Assembly: GCF_958450345.1 (NCBI RefSeq)
Contig: NC_088780.1
Location: 170,792,726-170,856,725 of the forward strand
DNA: 64,000 nucleotides
Reading direction: 5' to 3'
Origin: Calliphora vicina
Lineage: Eukaryota > Arthropoda > Insecta > Diptera > Calliphoridae
Numbering within the stretch: the first letter of the stretch is position 1; every line of letters starts with the position of its first letter. Below the pieces are notes generated by a model. It was not told the DNA's origin and ran no database searches. It saw only the letters and a program-made list of their open reading frames with translations. Positions 37,114 through 49,319 of the stretch are shown here, piece by piece. The position numbers and the translations under genes are program-made.

Positions 37114-38574
37114 GGATGGACGATCGTCGTTGAGTGATAAAGGAAAATACATGCATTTATGTATGTATCTTCAAATTGAGTTTGTATTGTATAGGCAAAG
37201 AGTATGAATATACATATTTAAAAATGTAAAACATACCACTAACACTAATAAGCAATAATATGACAGAATGAAGATGAAAATTTGATCTATAAACATTTAT
37301 TAATTTACATATATCTTTTTACAAACCATTATTTGCTGTAATTTGTTTAAGAATAAACATAAATAAAATAATAATAATAATAAAATTAAAAAATAAGTAA
37401 GTAAATAAATAAATATGTATACATATGTATGCATGGATTTGTATGTATGAACACACATACATGTGTGTGTATGCATGTAATTGTAATAGTATTTGTATGT
37501 AAACTGTAAGTTAGTTGTCATCCTCGTCGTTGTTGTAATTTGTTGTTTGTCGTCATCGTCAATGTATTTTTGCGTGTCGTTGATGTCATTGTTACAAATG
37601 TATTTTGTATTTTGTATATTTGTACTTGTAATGAACTTGTACACCAACCACACAACCACCTTAGCTCAGAGTAATAACAACCAAAGACAAAAACAAAACC
37701 AAAACCAAAAAATAAAAAAAAAATACGCTTAAAATCAAATAGATAAATTACACTCTACACCAAGTAAATTCAAACACTGATGCAAAAAAAACCAAAACAA
37801 AACAAAAAAATAAAAAATGATAATGATAATAATCGTAAGTAATAACAAAAACAAAGAAATACATAAATAAATAAATAACTAAATGAAAACAAATTATTGA
37901 AATTGTAGTATGTAATATGAAATGACATTAACTCAATCAATGAAGTCAATGCGAAATTAATTAATTGTCATGTAAGAGAACCATAGAGAGCTAAATTTAC
38001 TTTATTATTTTTATTCTGATCTATTGTTTTTATCAATTTATTTCAAAACAGAGACATCATCGTGGTTTCATTTCCGATTGCGTACAAAATTAGAAATTAT
38101 TTTCTCTTTTCAATTACCAACACCACCACAGTTTTGTAGTTTTGTATATTTAAATACATACAAAATAACAAAATAATAAAATAACATAAACACATTTATA
38201 ATTATAATTATGTATAATTTATAATAAATATAAAAACCAAACCAAATATGAAACTGAAGAAAAAAATCTCATGTATGTATAGAGTTAAGTGTAGTTTATT
38301 TTAAGTAAAAATTATATTGGTAAATTTGTAATTGATTTTTTAGAGAGTATTTTTTAATAAATGTTATAGTTTAGTTAATTCATGTCTTTTATTAAATTCA
38401 ATGGACAAAATCTTCAAGGAATCTCAGCATTTTCTAAATCGACGCATTATGCGAGACTTACATATATTGGATTTTATTGATAATTAACAACTTAATGTTA
38501 TGAATTAAGACGATAATTGATACTTTTACAACTATTTTCAAAAAACAATTATAAAAGTGAAGTGAAAAAATAAC
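37114..38574. other. A+T-rich intergenic DNA
   Basis: Contains TATG/CATA stretches at 37420-37475 and poly-A-like CAAAAACAAAACC sequence. The 119-codon and 79-codon frames on opposite strands at 37300-37732 are low-complexity and look like chance. Confidence 0.5.
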
Positions 38575-39445
38575 TTTTTTCGCATTTCATATTTAAAAAC
38601 AGTGTTTAAAAAACTAGACTACAAGTAGCAGTAGCAACGAAAAAACACAAGTAGTCTAGTTAAAAAATTAATAAAAACTCGGAGTCAATAATTACTACTA
38701 CTACTGCTACCTTCACATTTTGGTAGCAGTAGTTGTAGTAGTACTAATAAAAGAAAAATTTAAAAGTAGTAGAGTAATTTATTTTCTATTGCTACCTTAA
38801 AAAAGAAAAAGTTTTTATGTAGCAGTCATTAGTTTTTTATTATTTCTGCTACTTTTTTGAGCAGAAATTGAAATTTAGTTGAGGTAGTAGAAGAAGTAGC
38901 AGTTGAAGTAGCAGCTAAGTAGCAGTTGAGGTAGCAATAAAATAGGTCAAAAATAAAAATCTTCAGCCAAAAAAGTATATTATGTGTTGTTGTGAATTTA
39001 TATTTGTGTAAGTTGGTCGTGTTGTAAACAAAAGTTCGGCTTTTTTGTTATACACACAGAAAACACGATCTTTCTGTTAGCAACACGAACATCGAATAAT
39101 TCTTTCAAACTCTCTCAAAACAAAAACAACACACAGTGTTTAATTCTGTCAATTTTGCTTTTATGACTGAAGATTTTCTTTTTTGACTACTTTTATTGCT
39201 ACCTTAACTGCTACCTTAAAAATTAAAACTCGATATAGAGCAGTAGCAATGATTTGTATTTTTAGGCTACTACTCCATTTACAATTCATGTTTTATTACT
39301 ACTGCTCTGTTAAGAGTTTTATATTTTGAAGGTAGAAAACGAAAAAAGACAAATGCTACTGCTACCGCTACATACACTTTTTTAAAGCAGTAGTTGTAGC
39401 AACATTTAAAAATTTGTTAGTTATCATAGCTTTTGAAACACTGTT
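38575..39445. mobile_element. GTAGCAG/CTGCTAC-rich segment with CAGTGTTT inverted ends
   Basis: GTAGCAG, GTAGTAG and their complements occur dozens of times in both orientations between about 38625 and 39400, with a clean pair ACTACTGCTACC/GGTAGCAGTAGT near 38699-38732. The segment is bounded by CAGTGTTTAAAA near 38602 and GAAACACTG near 39444. Many short subterminal motifs in both orientations are typical of hAT transposase-binding arrays, but the target duplication is not convincing. Confidence 0.5.
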
Positions 39446-39464
39446 TCGAATGATAAGTGTCTAC

Positions 39465-40056
39465 TAGGGATGCCAACCCCGATCCCGAAAAGTAGCTAGA
39501 AGGATTTATTTTCATATACAACTTGTTTATTCAATTTTATTATGATATTAATTATTATAAGACAATTATGAATGTTAAAGTCATTTTCTGAAGGTTACCA
39601 TGTATGGGGACTAGGGACAAATGTAGCCCAGTTTCCACAATACTTTACATTATAAATTCTATTACTTAGAACTTATTTTGTGCAACATTTTATAAGGATT
39701 GCCGCATGATCAAGATATGCGGCATAATCAAGATATGATTGCTCAAACAGTATGGGGCTAGGGGAAATCATGGACCATTTTCAATACAAAACAAACCTTA
39801 TCAACAGAAAGTATTCGCAGCTGGCTGCTTTCGTTTAAACAGAAACAGATGGACATTTTTTGTTATAAAATAAAACAATACTTTTATATTTTATTTTAAA
39901 TTTTCAGTTTTGTTATGGGTTTCTCAATCTTATAAAGTTCAGAATACGTGTATAAATATGAAATATCTTTAACTAAAATCCCGAAAACCCGGGATTTACA
40001 TTTCTAAATTCCCGAATCCCGGGATTTGTAAAACTCAGTCCCGTTTGGCATCCCTA
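39465..40056. mobile_element. hAT-like element TAGGGATGCCAA
   Basis: Ends TAGGGATGCCAAC and GTTTGGCATCCCTA are inverted repeats. The flanks GTGTCTAC (39457-39464) and GTATCTAC (40057-40064) form an 8-bp duplication with one mismatch. The subterminal motif TCCCGGGATTT occurs near the right end and TCCCGAAAA at the left. No coding frame. Confidence 0.85.
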
Positions 40057-40064
40057 GTATCTAC

Positions 40065-42769
40065 TTGTCAAAACAAACATTTTGATACCCATATTGGTCA
40101 TGTTTGAAACACGAATGTTTATCAGATTGACAGTCCGATAACGCGACAACTAATACGAATATTGAAAATAAAATGAAGAAACTATTTCATAAATCAAGTA
40201 AACTTTTAAATATTTAAATTTACATTCAAAAAAAACCATGAAAAAACGTATAAATTATGGAATATCTCTAAGCTAAACTTTGATATGTCAATAAGAAGTC
40301 TTGAAAATTACATTAAGGGTACTCATTTAAACGCTTAAGTTTCCCATTTGTGCAAATGTGCAAAATTTGCGCGACGTGTTTCATGAACTCACCTTTTCAA
40401 TTTTGTGCAAGTTTATACAGAAAATTTATATTTGATAAAAATGTCAAATAAAAATAAATTCAACAAAAGCTTTTAAAAAAATTTCTTCAAATTGCATACA
40501 TTTTAATTTGAAAAATGTTGAATGAAAGTTAAATCTTTGGAACAAATGGTGGTATACATAGTTTGGAAGATTTTGTTTATATTCTATCTGTTGGTTAATG
40601 TTTTCAGACACAATGCCATTTAATCCAATCATTCTGTTCCAAAGTTACACAATTTTCACATGCACAAAATTTTTATATTTTTTGATTTTTATTTCTTATA
40701 AATAAAAATAAACAAAAGCAGCTGATTCATCAAATGCACAATAAATTCAAGTTTGCGAGTCTAAATTGACGCGCAAACTTATCGGAGTTGTGCAAACGAA
40801 TTTCCATACATTTTTTGACAGTTCATTTGCGAGAGTGTAAAAATGCACAGATTGCACAGTTTGCGAGACATATAAGCGTTTACATGAGGACCCTTATTAA
40901 TTTTGAAAATTTAAAAATTTAAATGCTGGGATACAGATGAGATACAGATTCAAGAATTAAAGGGGTACCAGAAAAGATGTATAGGTACATTATTTTTAAT
41001 GAGCTTACTTAACTTTGATTTCTTTAATTTTTAACAAAATTTAATGCAAAATTTTATAAAGGTTGCAATTGTTTTCAATTATTCGTTATTAATATCAAAT
41101 GTAATTGAGTACCCAATCAAAATGATCGAGTTACGAGAATTTCGCTGAAATGTTTTAGATCCAAACAAGAAAATAGTTTTGTGTCATCCTGACGTTTCAT
41201 TTGTTGTGAAAATTTATTTATTTTTATAAATATTTTAAATCAAACATTTTGATTTTGACAGTGATGTTATTTTTAATTCAGTAAGGGTCTAGTTTTGAAT
41301 TGGTTAATAAAATATAATAAACTGTTAACTCAATCCTTCAATTTAATGTAACATTTCGATGTTACAGAATTTTCCATTTGTACAATATTTCAGAACTTTA
41401 TATTTCTGAACTTATAAATTATACTTAAAAAATTACTAATTGTATTTCCGAAATTTGCAATTGTTTCAGAATTTTCTATTTGTATTTGAAAAATTTGCAT
41501 TTTTACTGATACATACATATTAGTTTGCTGAAATACAATTAGAAATTTCGGAAATAGAAATGGAAACTTCTGAAATATAATGGGAATATTCTGAAATATC
41601 GAAAATGGAATTAATTCCGTTTGTTGCTTCTTCAGAAAAGGTAAAACGTTAATTTCTTTTTGAATAAAAAACACTTTCAATTTTCAAACTGGAATAGATA
41701 TTTCTTTTTAATTATTTGTTTTTCTAAATTTTTAACCAGTTTCTGAACAAAAGCTTCACTTTTGCTTTAATATAAAAAAAACGCTTTCAAATTGAAGTCA
41801 GAAATACAGAATTATTAAATATTATTGGAATTAATAAATTACACGGAATCTGAAGAACCTAATACTAAATCGATCGGAATAAAAACTGCAGATTCGAAAC
41901 CATTAGAAAATTTTAGTATATCCATAGAAGTATATCCATACAATTGCAAATGGTGTAGTTGTTCCATAATGGAGAGTTACCAGCCCTTAAATAGGTGACC
42001 TCATATAGGGACAGGAAGCGGTGATGGGTTAAGATAGATTTCACTGAATAAAAGGAATAAACTGATAATCATCTTTTTAAATGTGAATTATAGAGAAAAC
42101 GAAAATGTTCTTTTGTTTAAAGTTATAACTTATAACTGAGATTTTTTAATTATTATTTTTACTAGCTGTTAACAATAAAATTTTTGAACTAGGTAAGTGG
42201 TACAATAATTCGCTTGAGTTAATTGCAGCCTAAAACATATCGCTTGCTTTGTGCTAGAAATGTTTATAGTATAAATAAAGTGTAATATGTATACAGAAGT
42301 ATGAAGTTTAGTTTTAAAAATTTTGCTTCCATTTTGAACAGCACTGTATTTTATTTCAATACATTTGGTCTGTAGATAAAATTAACAAAGAGACGATTTC
42401 AAAATGTGTGTAAGTATGTAAAAATCTTAAAAATGATTTTATACTCGTAAGTTCTCGTACGTTAGTCAATAATAAAAGATACAAATGTAGTTTTTTCGTT
42501 TTTATTTAGCTTCTTTAACTCGTAAAGCACCGTTTGAGGAAATTCCTCGTGTACGAACGAACGAACGTACAAGTTTAGTTTTTAAATAAAGAGCCAGCCA
42601 AACAATGGAAATAAATGTGTGGTGAATTTCTCTCAACAATTTATCCAATACGTACTAATAGACAGCAGTAAAGCTAACTGAATAACGAAATGAGATACAT
42701 GTTCATTTCTGTGTTTGTGCTTGAGTTTTTAATTTAAAAAATATACATATAAAATACATATATACCCTG
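40065..42769. other. A+T-rich intergenic DNA
   Basis: Degraded repeats only. The phrase ATCGATCGGAATAAAAACT near 41870 resembles the 49.4-kb region in reverse, suggesting another old element. No gene seen. Confidence 0.45.
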
Positions 42770-43240
42770 CAGTTTTACAAGTAGTCAATAATGTATCCCT
42801 TAGAGACAGTAATTGTGACTAATTTCTGAGCACTTGACTGACTCCAATTTATATATTTAGGATCATTTCACACATACTATGAGCTGTGAAGCCAATTGTC
42901 ACTTAAGTATCTCTAAGTAATCTAGAGTGTAGTCACTTTAAACGTTTCTTTTGTACTGCACTTTAGAGGATATGTCTTTTTAACTGACTATTTGAGGTCA
43001 ATTAGCATCCGTTAAGTACCCGTACATGTTAAAATAAATAGTTATGTAGCTTATGAAGTAACTGGTATGTCAGTCCAATGCGTTGACTACTTGGGACTAC
43101 CTATTAGACAGTCTAATTGTAATCTAAGTGGAGTCAATTGATCCTCTGCTTAGTACTCACACGTTTTAAAATAAATCACCCTAATAATATTTAAAATCAC
43201 TAGTTCGGGACGGTCACTCAGAATTGCTGGGTACGTATAT
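42770..43240 (+). repeat. Dispersed repeat family R2, copy 2
   Basis: A diverged second copy of the 36005-36470 repeat with the same order of GACAGTAATTG, TTGACTGACTCCA, CCAATTGTCACTT, CTCTAAGTAATCTAGAGTGT and CACTAGTTCGGGAC. It is followed by a CATA/TATA microsatellite at 43240-43312. Confidence 0.55.
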
Positions 43241-43442
43241 ACATCAGTATGAATAGGTACATATGTATGTGTGTACGTACATACATATATATATATAGAT
43301 ATATATATATGTACAAAAGTTGTGGTTGGAGACTCTGGAATGTTTTTTAGCTCCACAGTTAGTCTTTGTATAAACTTCTAAGTAAACGGCAACAGAAAAA
43401 AAGACTCATACTTCGCGTGATAAATACAACGAAAATAAAGAA

Positions 43443-43520
43443 AAAAAATATATAAAACTTACTTACAAAAACCTTCATCTAAATGGTCAGCTGTTATCGA
43501 CGGTATGTTGGTCAAACATA
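43443..43520 (-). CDS. Exon-like segment with a strong donor, minus strand
   Basis: On the minus strand an ATG opens a short frame (LTNIPSITADHLDEGF) that ends at a near-ideal donor GTAAGTAAG. No second exon was located and the product is not recognised. It could be the 5' exon of an unknown gene or of a transposon. Confidence 0.25.
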
Positions 43521-44208
43521 ACATTTGAAAAGTGTCACCAAATAAATACAGGATAAATACATTGCTCATGTAATTCACTACTAAATACCTATTCAACTAT
43601 TTGAATATTTACATATGTTTAACTATCTATTAGCACGTATGAATTAATGTGAAACAATTTATGTAAATAAGTACATCAAACAAACACACTCTAGTAAACT
43701 GAGCAAATATTTTTGTGTTAATCCCTTTGGATTCATTCTAATATAAGACATAAAACAGAACATGATCTTAAATATCACCATCTGAATTTACAGATCTAAA
43801 ACGTCAATAAACTTACAAGTGTTTTTGTTACATATGTATCTATATTGTTGTTGTAGAATTTGAAATTTGAACAACACACCCCCTTCAACATTCAAAGGCG
43901 CAGCTCTACTTGAAATTATCTTCATTCCATTCGTTTAAAGAATATAAAAAAGACATTAAGTATAATATTTACACATGTATTCGCGAGTACAAGTTGTACG
44001 TACATACATACATTCGTATATAATATGTATGTACATACATATGTTCACAAATGCATTTCAAAACTGAAATCTTGTCGCACCAAAACAAAAATCGAACGAA
44101 TCTCCTCAATGAATCTAAATGCATATACATATGTACATTAGACCTGTCCTTAGAAAATGAATTTACATTGGATGTGTCTCATTTTATTCTTGATGAAGAA
44201 ATTAAATC

Positions 44209-44545
44209 GTATGTAGAGTTTTGCAACTAATGATCGGTTATTATCTGGCCATGCACGACTGAAGTCCAGCTTTTTTAAAGAAGCGGTTAATTGTATCTGT
44301 ATCGACATCAATTCTATAACCTTTTTGATATATTTTTGTTCATTCTACGCTAATTTATTTGGAATTTCTAGGACTTCTCTTACAATTTTACACCTTAACA
44401 TTTCATCAAACTTTAATGGACATCCTGTTCGTGACAAACTTTCATATCTATCAAACCGTTTATAGTTCCTATGGATAGTTTGGACTCTAGATTTTGACAA
44501 ACTAATGATTTCCCCCACATTTGCCGTAAATTTTCCTTTATTTGA
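44209..44545 (-). pseudogene. Tc1/mariner transposase remnant
   Basis: The minus strand encodes, with interrupting stops, a Tc1-type DNA-binding region: KSRVQTIHRNYKRF, SLSRTGCPLKFDE, KIVREVLEIPNK, and further on VDTDTINRFFKKAGLQS. This is the order of the two helix-turn-helix units and the GRP-like linker of Tc1 transposases. The catalytic DDE domain is missing. Adjacent TCGTATGTAGAGTTTTGC recurs near 44719 and 45036 and may derive from the element's ends. Confidence 0.8.
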
Positions 44546-44879
44546 TAACTTGACAACTAATGTTCCGAAGTCGGCGGATATTTTCTATATTTTCGCCATT
44601 TTGAGATTCATTGTATTACAATTAATAAAAAAATTAGCACCAAATCTCACACACGCAGCTACTATAAATATAAATCAACTGATCAATTGTGAAATAACAA
44701 TTTTGTATAGAAGTAAAAGTCGTATGTAGACTTTTGCAACGGTTCATATGTAGAATATTGCAATAATTTCAATTTTATCAAACAGTGACCAACAGTTTTT
44801 TAAAAAAATGTATTGCAGTGATGTAAAGTGTACCCTGATAAATATTTACAAGTGGTCATTTTCAAAGATTAAACATTAA

Positions 44880-44995
44880 CCCCCATATGCATAAACAGTT
44901 TATAAATTTATCAAAGGTTTATAAAACAAAATTTCCATACAAAATCTGTTTCATAAACCTTTGATAAATTTATAAACTGTTTATGCATATGGGGG
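44880..44995. mobile_element. Hairpin element beside TTAA (copy 2)
   Basis: A near-perfect 116-bp palindrome: CCCCCATATGCATAAACAGT through to its complement, with AAAGGTTTATAAAACA and GTTTCATAAACCTTT in the centre. TTAA precedes it (44876-44879) and TAAA follows. It is related in its centre to the 34660-34774 hairpin. Confidence 0.75.
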
Positions 44996-45179
44996 TAAAT
45001 ATAAAATTATTCGCAAATTAAATGAAATGTCGATATCGTATGTAGAGTTTTGCGACTAAGTGTACATACTATAGAGAATTATACATAGAGACGAGACACT
45101 CCAATTTGTCAAACAAAAATACAAAAAATCATATGTCTGATTGATACAACAATAAAATACATTGACTAGCATGTATTTT

Positions 45180-45313
45180 GTTGTAGCAAGAGTTAGGTTT
45201 TTGACAATGACGTCTCGTATTTCGGAAACCTCATCATCAACGCTTTGAACAGATGAGGGAACATTGTGGTCAAATAGACGTTCATACATTTGCTGTCCAT
45301 AAATTTTTAACAT
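45180..45313 (-). CDS. Short coding-like segment, unidentified
   Basis: The minus-strand frame starts MLKIYGQQMYERLFDHNVPS and runs to DDEVSEIR with protein-like composition. It then enters GACGTCATTGTCAAAAACCT, a phrase shared with the flank of the 14.0-14.4 kb coding remnant and with Helitron-like modules. It may be part of a repeated element. No domain recognised. Confidence 0.25.
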
Positions 45314-45741
45314 TGTGTTTTTATATTATAATTTATCTTATAATGCTGAAGTTTTTAGGTTTAATTTAATTGAATGAACCGTTTTTTTGAGAATTTTTAG
45401 ATAACTGCTGTAAATAACACCTATTAGAAAAATGGTTTCATTTCTGCTTAATGCTTCTATTGTATCCTTAACTAATATGTATTTGGAACAAGCCATTCAT
45501 CAAGCGGAGATGTCATATTTAAATATGTTAAAGTATTTTTAATTAATTTTAAATTTCCGGACCCCAAACCCTAACTGTTTTTATTTATGATTCTTTACAA
45601 AACATTTATCCGTTCATGAATGTCACAAAGCCTTGTAATTGATTTGCATTGCTGAGTTTATGAAGTCGGCCATAGGCACCATAAACAATGCTTTCATATT
45701 AAAAAATTACATATGTATAGCTTCTTTTTTATGCCCTATAT

Positions 45742-46985
45742 TTGAAACTGGCTGAAATTGGTGCATTATTTCACCAAGCCCCCATACAAATGTCCTCCCG
45801 AAATTGAACTTTATCGGTCATAAATGTTTAATTTATATAGGAATCTCCACAAATTGTGCTCCAAATAAGTTTTATATACATATGCATATGGAATTCATGT
45901 CACCAAATTTTATTATGATCGGTCCATAATTATTCATAGCTCTCATATAAGACCCGCTTCCGAAAATCACTTTAACGTGCATAAATCTCTTAAAAATGTT
46001 GGTATACACATAAAATTCAACATAAATAACTTTTATGTAGACATAAATCACATGTCATAATTTCATGGTGATCGGTCCATAATTGGTCATAGGTCCCATT
46101 TCGAAAATCACTCACGAATATAAATCTGGAGAACTGTAAATGTGAAAGGCCTCAAACTTCATATGAGTTAATTTCTTATCAGTGCAAGAAGTTAATAAAA
46201 AAATGGGAAGGATCGGAACTTGGGGTGAGTCACCTCCCATACAAAGTAATTAGTTATTTCTAAATATCTTGAGATCTAAAATTACTCCAACTTTGTCCGA
46301 ATAGCTCTCTTATCATTTTACATAGAATAGCTGAAAATGGGCTGGAGTGGATAAGTGGGCGTGTAACTTCCCATGCAAAGTATATAGTATTTTCAAATAT
46401 CTGCGGAACTATTATTGCGACAACCTTCAAACTTTATACAAATCAATTTCTTACCAGTACATGAAGTTTATCCAAAGTTGGGCACCCCTTCTTAATTTCT
46501 GGCATAACAGGACACTGGCATCAACGTAATTTACACAAAGTTTAAAGACTCTTACAATTAGATTCACTTGATATTCGAATATTTATATATTTTATCTACA
46601 ATGGTAACAAAATAACTCATTTGAAGCATTAATTTAACTATTATAATAAATAGCTTTCATATCATTATAAGGAGTCTGACTAAAAATAGGCGAATGTCTT
46701 AAAAAAAGCTTCAAGATTTTTTAAAATCACAGGATATTTTTAATACCTTCAATGGTATAGTATGCAATTAATCACAATCAAGAAATTCCGGTATTAATTA
46801 TATTAATTTATTTGCTTATAAAATCTTTTCACATTTTTTTATTTTACTTCGACAGGGGTAGCGAAGCGCACCGGGTCAAGCTAGTTATTGATATTTTTTA
46901 AAAAAAAAAACAGTTTTTGCTCATTTACTTAGTGTAGGATATTATATGGTCGGAGTTGACCGACCATACTTTCTCACTTGTTTTG
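45742..46985 (-). mobile_element. Dispersed repeat family R1, copy 2, interrupted by a Helitron
   Basis: Reverse-complement relative of 10953-11490: it starts (minus strand) ACAAGTGAGAAAG, then GGTCGGTCAACTCCGACC, and carries the same GACCGATCACCATGAAATTA block. A 760-bp Helitron (46125-46884) splits it. Removing the insert rejoins ...CGAATATAAA to TTATTGA..., the sequence found uninterrupted in copy 1. Confidence 0.75.
46125..46884 (+). mobile_element. Non-autonomous Helitron, empty site preserved in paralog
   Basis: Starts with TC (TCTGGAGAACTG) after an A. It ends AGCGAAGCGCACCGGGTCAAG followed by CTAG and then T. A GC-rich hairpin lies about 10 nt before CTAG. This is the Helitron signature: 5' TC, 3' hairpin plus CTRR, insertion between A and T, no target duplication. 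The undisturbed family-R1 copy has the joined A-T at 11021/11022 on its strand. No Rep/helicase coding sequence is present, so mobilisation in trans is inferred. Confidence 0.85.
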
Positions 46986-48780
46986 TAGTACATATATGTA
47001 TTTATTTTGTTGGTTACATTCCGCAGAAGGTTCGTTGCTGGAGAAAAATGTTTTTTTATATTCTGCAACATATGCCAATGTATGTATCTGTCATGCATTG
47101 GAAGTTTTTAAAATCAGAAAAACCGTTATTTTTAATGAATTAGCTTTGTTTTTCAGCCATGTGCATTAGACCTTATTTCTGTATATCTGCGTCATTGAGA
47201 TTTCCATACATACCAAACAGAACACATTTTATTATAAGTACATAATTTACATTCGAAGTATTTTCAATTTCTCAGTTTGTTCCAATTCAATTATGTCAAG
47301 TATGATTGAAGTTTTATTTTTATTTTTTTTTGTCAATTGCTTGCCATTAATAAACAAATATATTTCTTAATTAAAGTCATAAATTCGCTGTGTGTTTCCT
47401 CAGTCTATATTTGTATGGTTTTATACAATAACAAGCTACAAAAATAATTAAATAAACTACAAACCAACAAGCAAACCGCATTTAAAAAAAAAAATTACCA
47501 CAAAAGCTGTTACAGTTTCCATTTCACCATTTTTGGTAAGATCAATGTCATCTTAAATAGTCTGTTAACAATTCGCTGACTAACCGAATAGGAGACAATT
47601 CGACCCACACGTAAATAAACTCTCAATTGCCGCGCAATTACATTGAATTATTATATGTGGATATTTTAAAATAGACGTTTATTGTTTTCCTTCCCCTTTT
47701 TTAACGCCTTCATAGGTACATTTATTAGATTTGTTAATGAGATCTAACATTTTAAAACTTATTTTTCTTTATTTTCCTTAATATATGAGTGTCAGCCACT
47801 TTAGTAATGTTTTCAATTTATTTTATTATACATTTGGCGGTTCCACTTGGAATTGCTGATCGGCATAAAACAAATATAAACATACATAATAATATTATGT
47901 TCACTTAACGCAATTGGTTTAATCAAATATACAAATTTTAAAAGGTTCAATATTAAGACCAGTCAGTAGCTACCGATTAACAGTCATCAATCAGCTCGTT
48001 TGGTTACTGATTCGAAGCGGTAACGCTAATTTGGATTATTTGGATAAATCGGTAACGGTGATTTAGCGGCAACAGTGTTTGCTGTTATTTAGGCAACCAT
48101 ATTCGAACGATAACGGTAATTTCGGTCTGACTTAAATTAATAATAAAATTTTAAATAATAAAAATAATAAAAACTTGAAAAACTCAAATACGTTAAACAA
48201 ACATGGTATTTTCATAATATAGAATATCTACTTAATAGAATAACGGTAATATTATTTGAGGCTATCAGTGCAAAAGTGGTGTAACTCCAAACTATTTAGT
48301 GGTATATTCAACTTACACAACTTTTGACATATTAATTGTTATATTGAGCTCTATCTGCTTGCCTGATGGCCTCATTTTAGAGGTACGGTATTATCCATTA
48401 TTCCCCTTGTTTTAGCGGTAGTATTTTATTTTAGGTTTAACGTACATAGCTTAGCGGTAACGGTATCCAACCTTGGTCATAAGCAAGTCAAAATGTTAAT
48501 GATAACTAGACTATTGCCAAAAATTCGGTTTTAATAATTTTAATTACACAGCGTTTTATATATTACCACAAAAGTCAAGTTTTTGGTAAAGAGATTTATA
48601 AAAAAAAAATAATTATAAACAAAAATCAATTCCACTTTAAAAAGCGAAAGTGGTTTCATTCAGAAAAAAAAAATCGTTTTACTTTTTGTAAAGAAGCTAA
48701 ATACGAAATTAATTCCACTTTCTTGACAGGTGGGATATTTTCCATGACGGCAATATGAATTCCATATATTTACAAGGCAT
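46986..48780. other. A+T-rich intergenic DNA with degraded repeats
   Basis: The 48000-48470 stretch repeats GGTAACG/TAGCGGTAA phrases and may be an old inverted-repeat element (TTAAGACCAG at 47953 against CTTGGTCATAA at 48473). No gene seen. Confidence 0.4.
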
Positions 48781-49319
48781 AATGCATTAAACACATTCAA
48801 GAGAGCAGGCTACCAACTTCAATCTGTCAAAAATAAAATGCACACGTTTATATGGAGACGATTATTTTAACGACAGCACAGCTACACGGCCACACGACTA
48901 CTCATGCCGATGCAGCCGAATTAGGCTAATTTCTATTTTTGTCAACTACAAAACAGAAATAGTGTTGCTAATATAATAAAAAAATGTAAATCAAATTAGT
49001 GCTTAAAAAAATATATTTTTTTTACTTAATTAAGAGAAGTTTCTGATAACCATATTGAAATAAATTAATAACAGGTACATAATTAATTATAACCATATAT
49101 ATATTTTTACTCAAAATAATTGTTTCAGTCTTAATTACTTTGGAATTTTGTACGGTTATTTTTTATTAAAGTGGCACCACTGAATTATTAATCAGCTGTT
49201 TACTTTGTAGCTGTCGTCTTTAAAATAATTCAGTAGCTGCCACACGACTACAACTGTAACCAGCAGAATTTGTGTTCGTGTAGTCGTGTAGCCTGTTGTC
49301 TTGAATGTGTTTAATGCAT
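48781..49319. mobile_element. Inverted-repeat element AATGCATTAAACACATTCAA
   Basis: AATGCATTAAACACATTCAA continuing to AGCAGGCTAC (48781-48813) is complementary to GTAGCCTG...TTGAATGTGTTTAATGCAT (49288-49319). ACACGACTAC motifs lie subterminally on both sides. About 540 bp; noncoding; the target duplication is not resolved. Confidence 0.65.

Noticed and set aside
37300..37659. 119-codon minus-strand frame
   Set aside because: Low-complexity Tyr/Thr/Ile stretch over microsatellite DNA, with an opposing frame of equal quality.
47950..48480. Possible inverted-repeat element with GGTAACG phrases
   Set aside because: Ends pair poorly and no target duplication was found, so it is mentioned only as degraded repeat.
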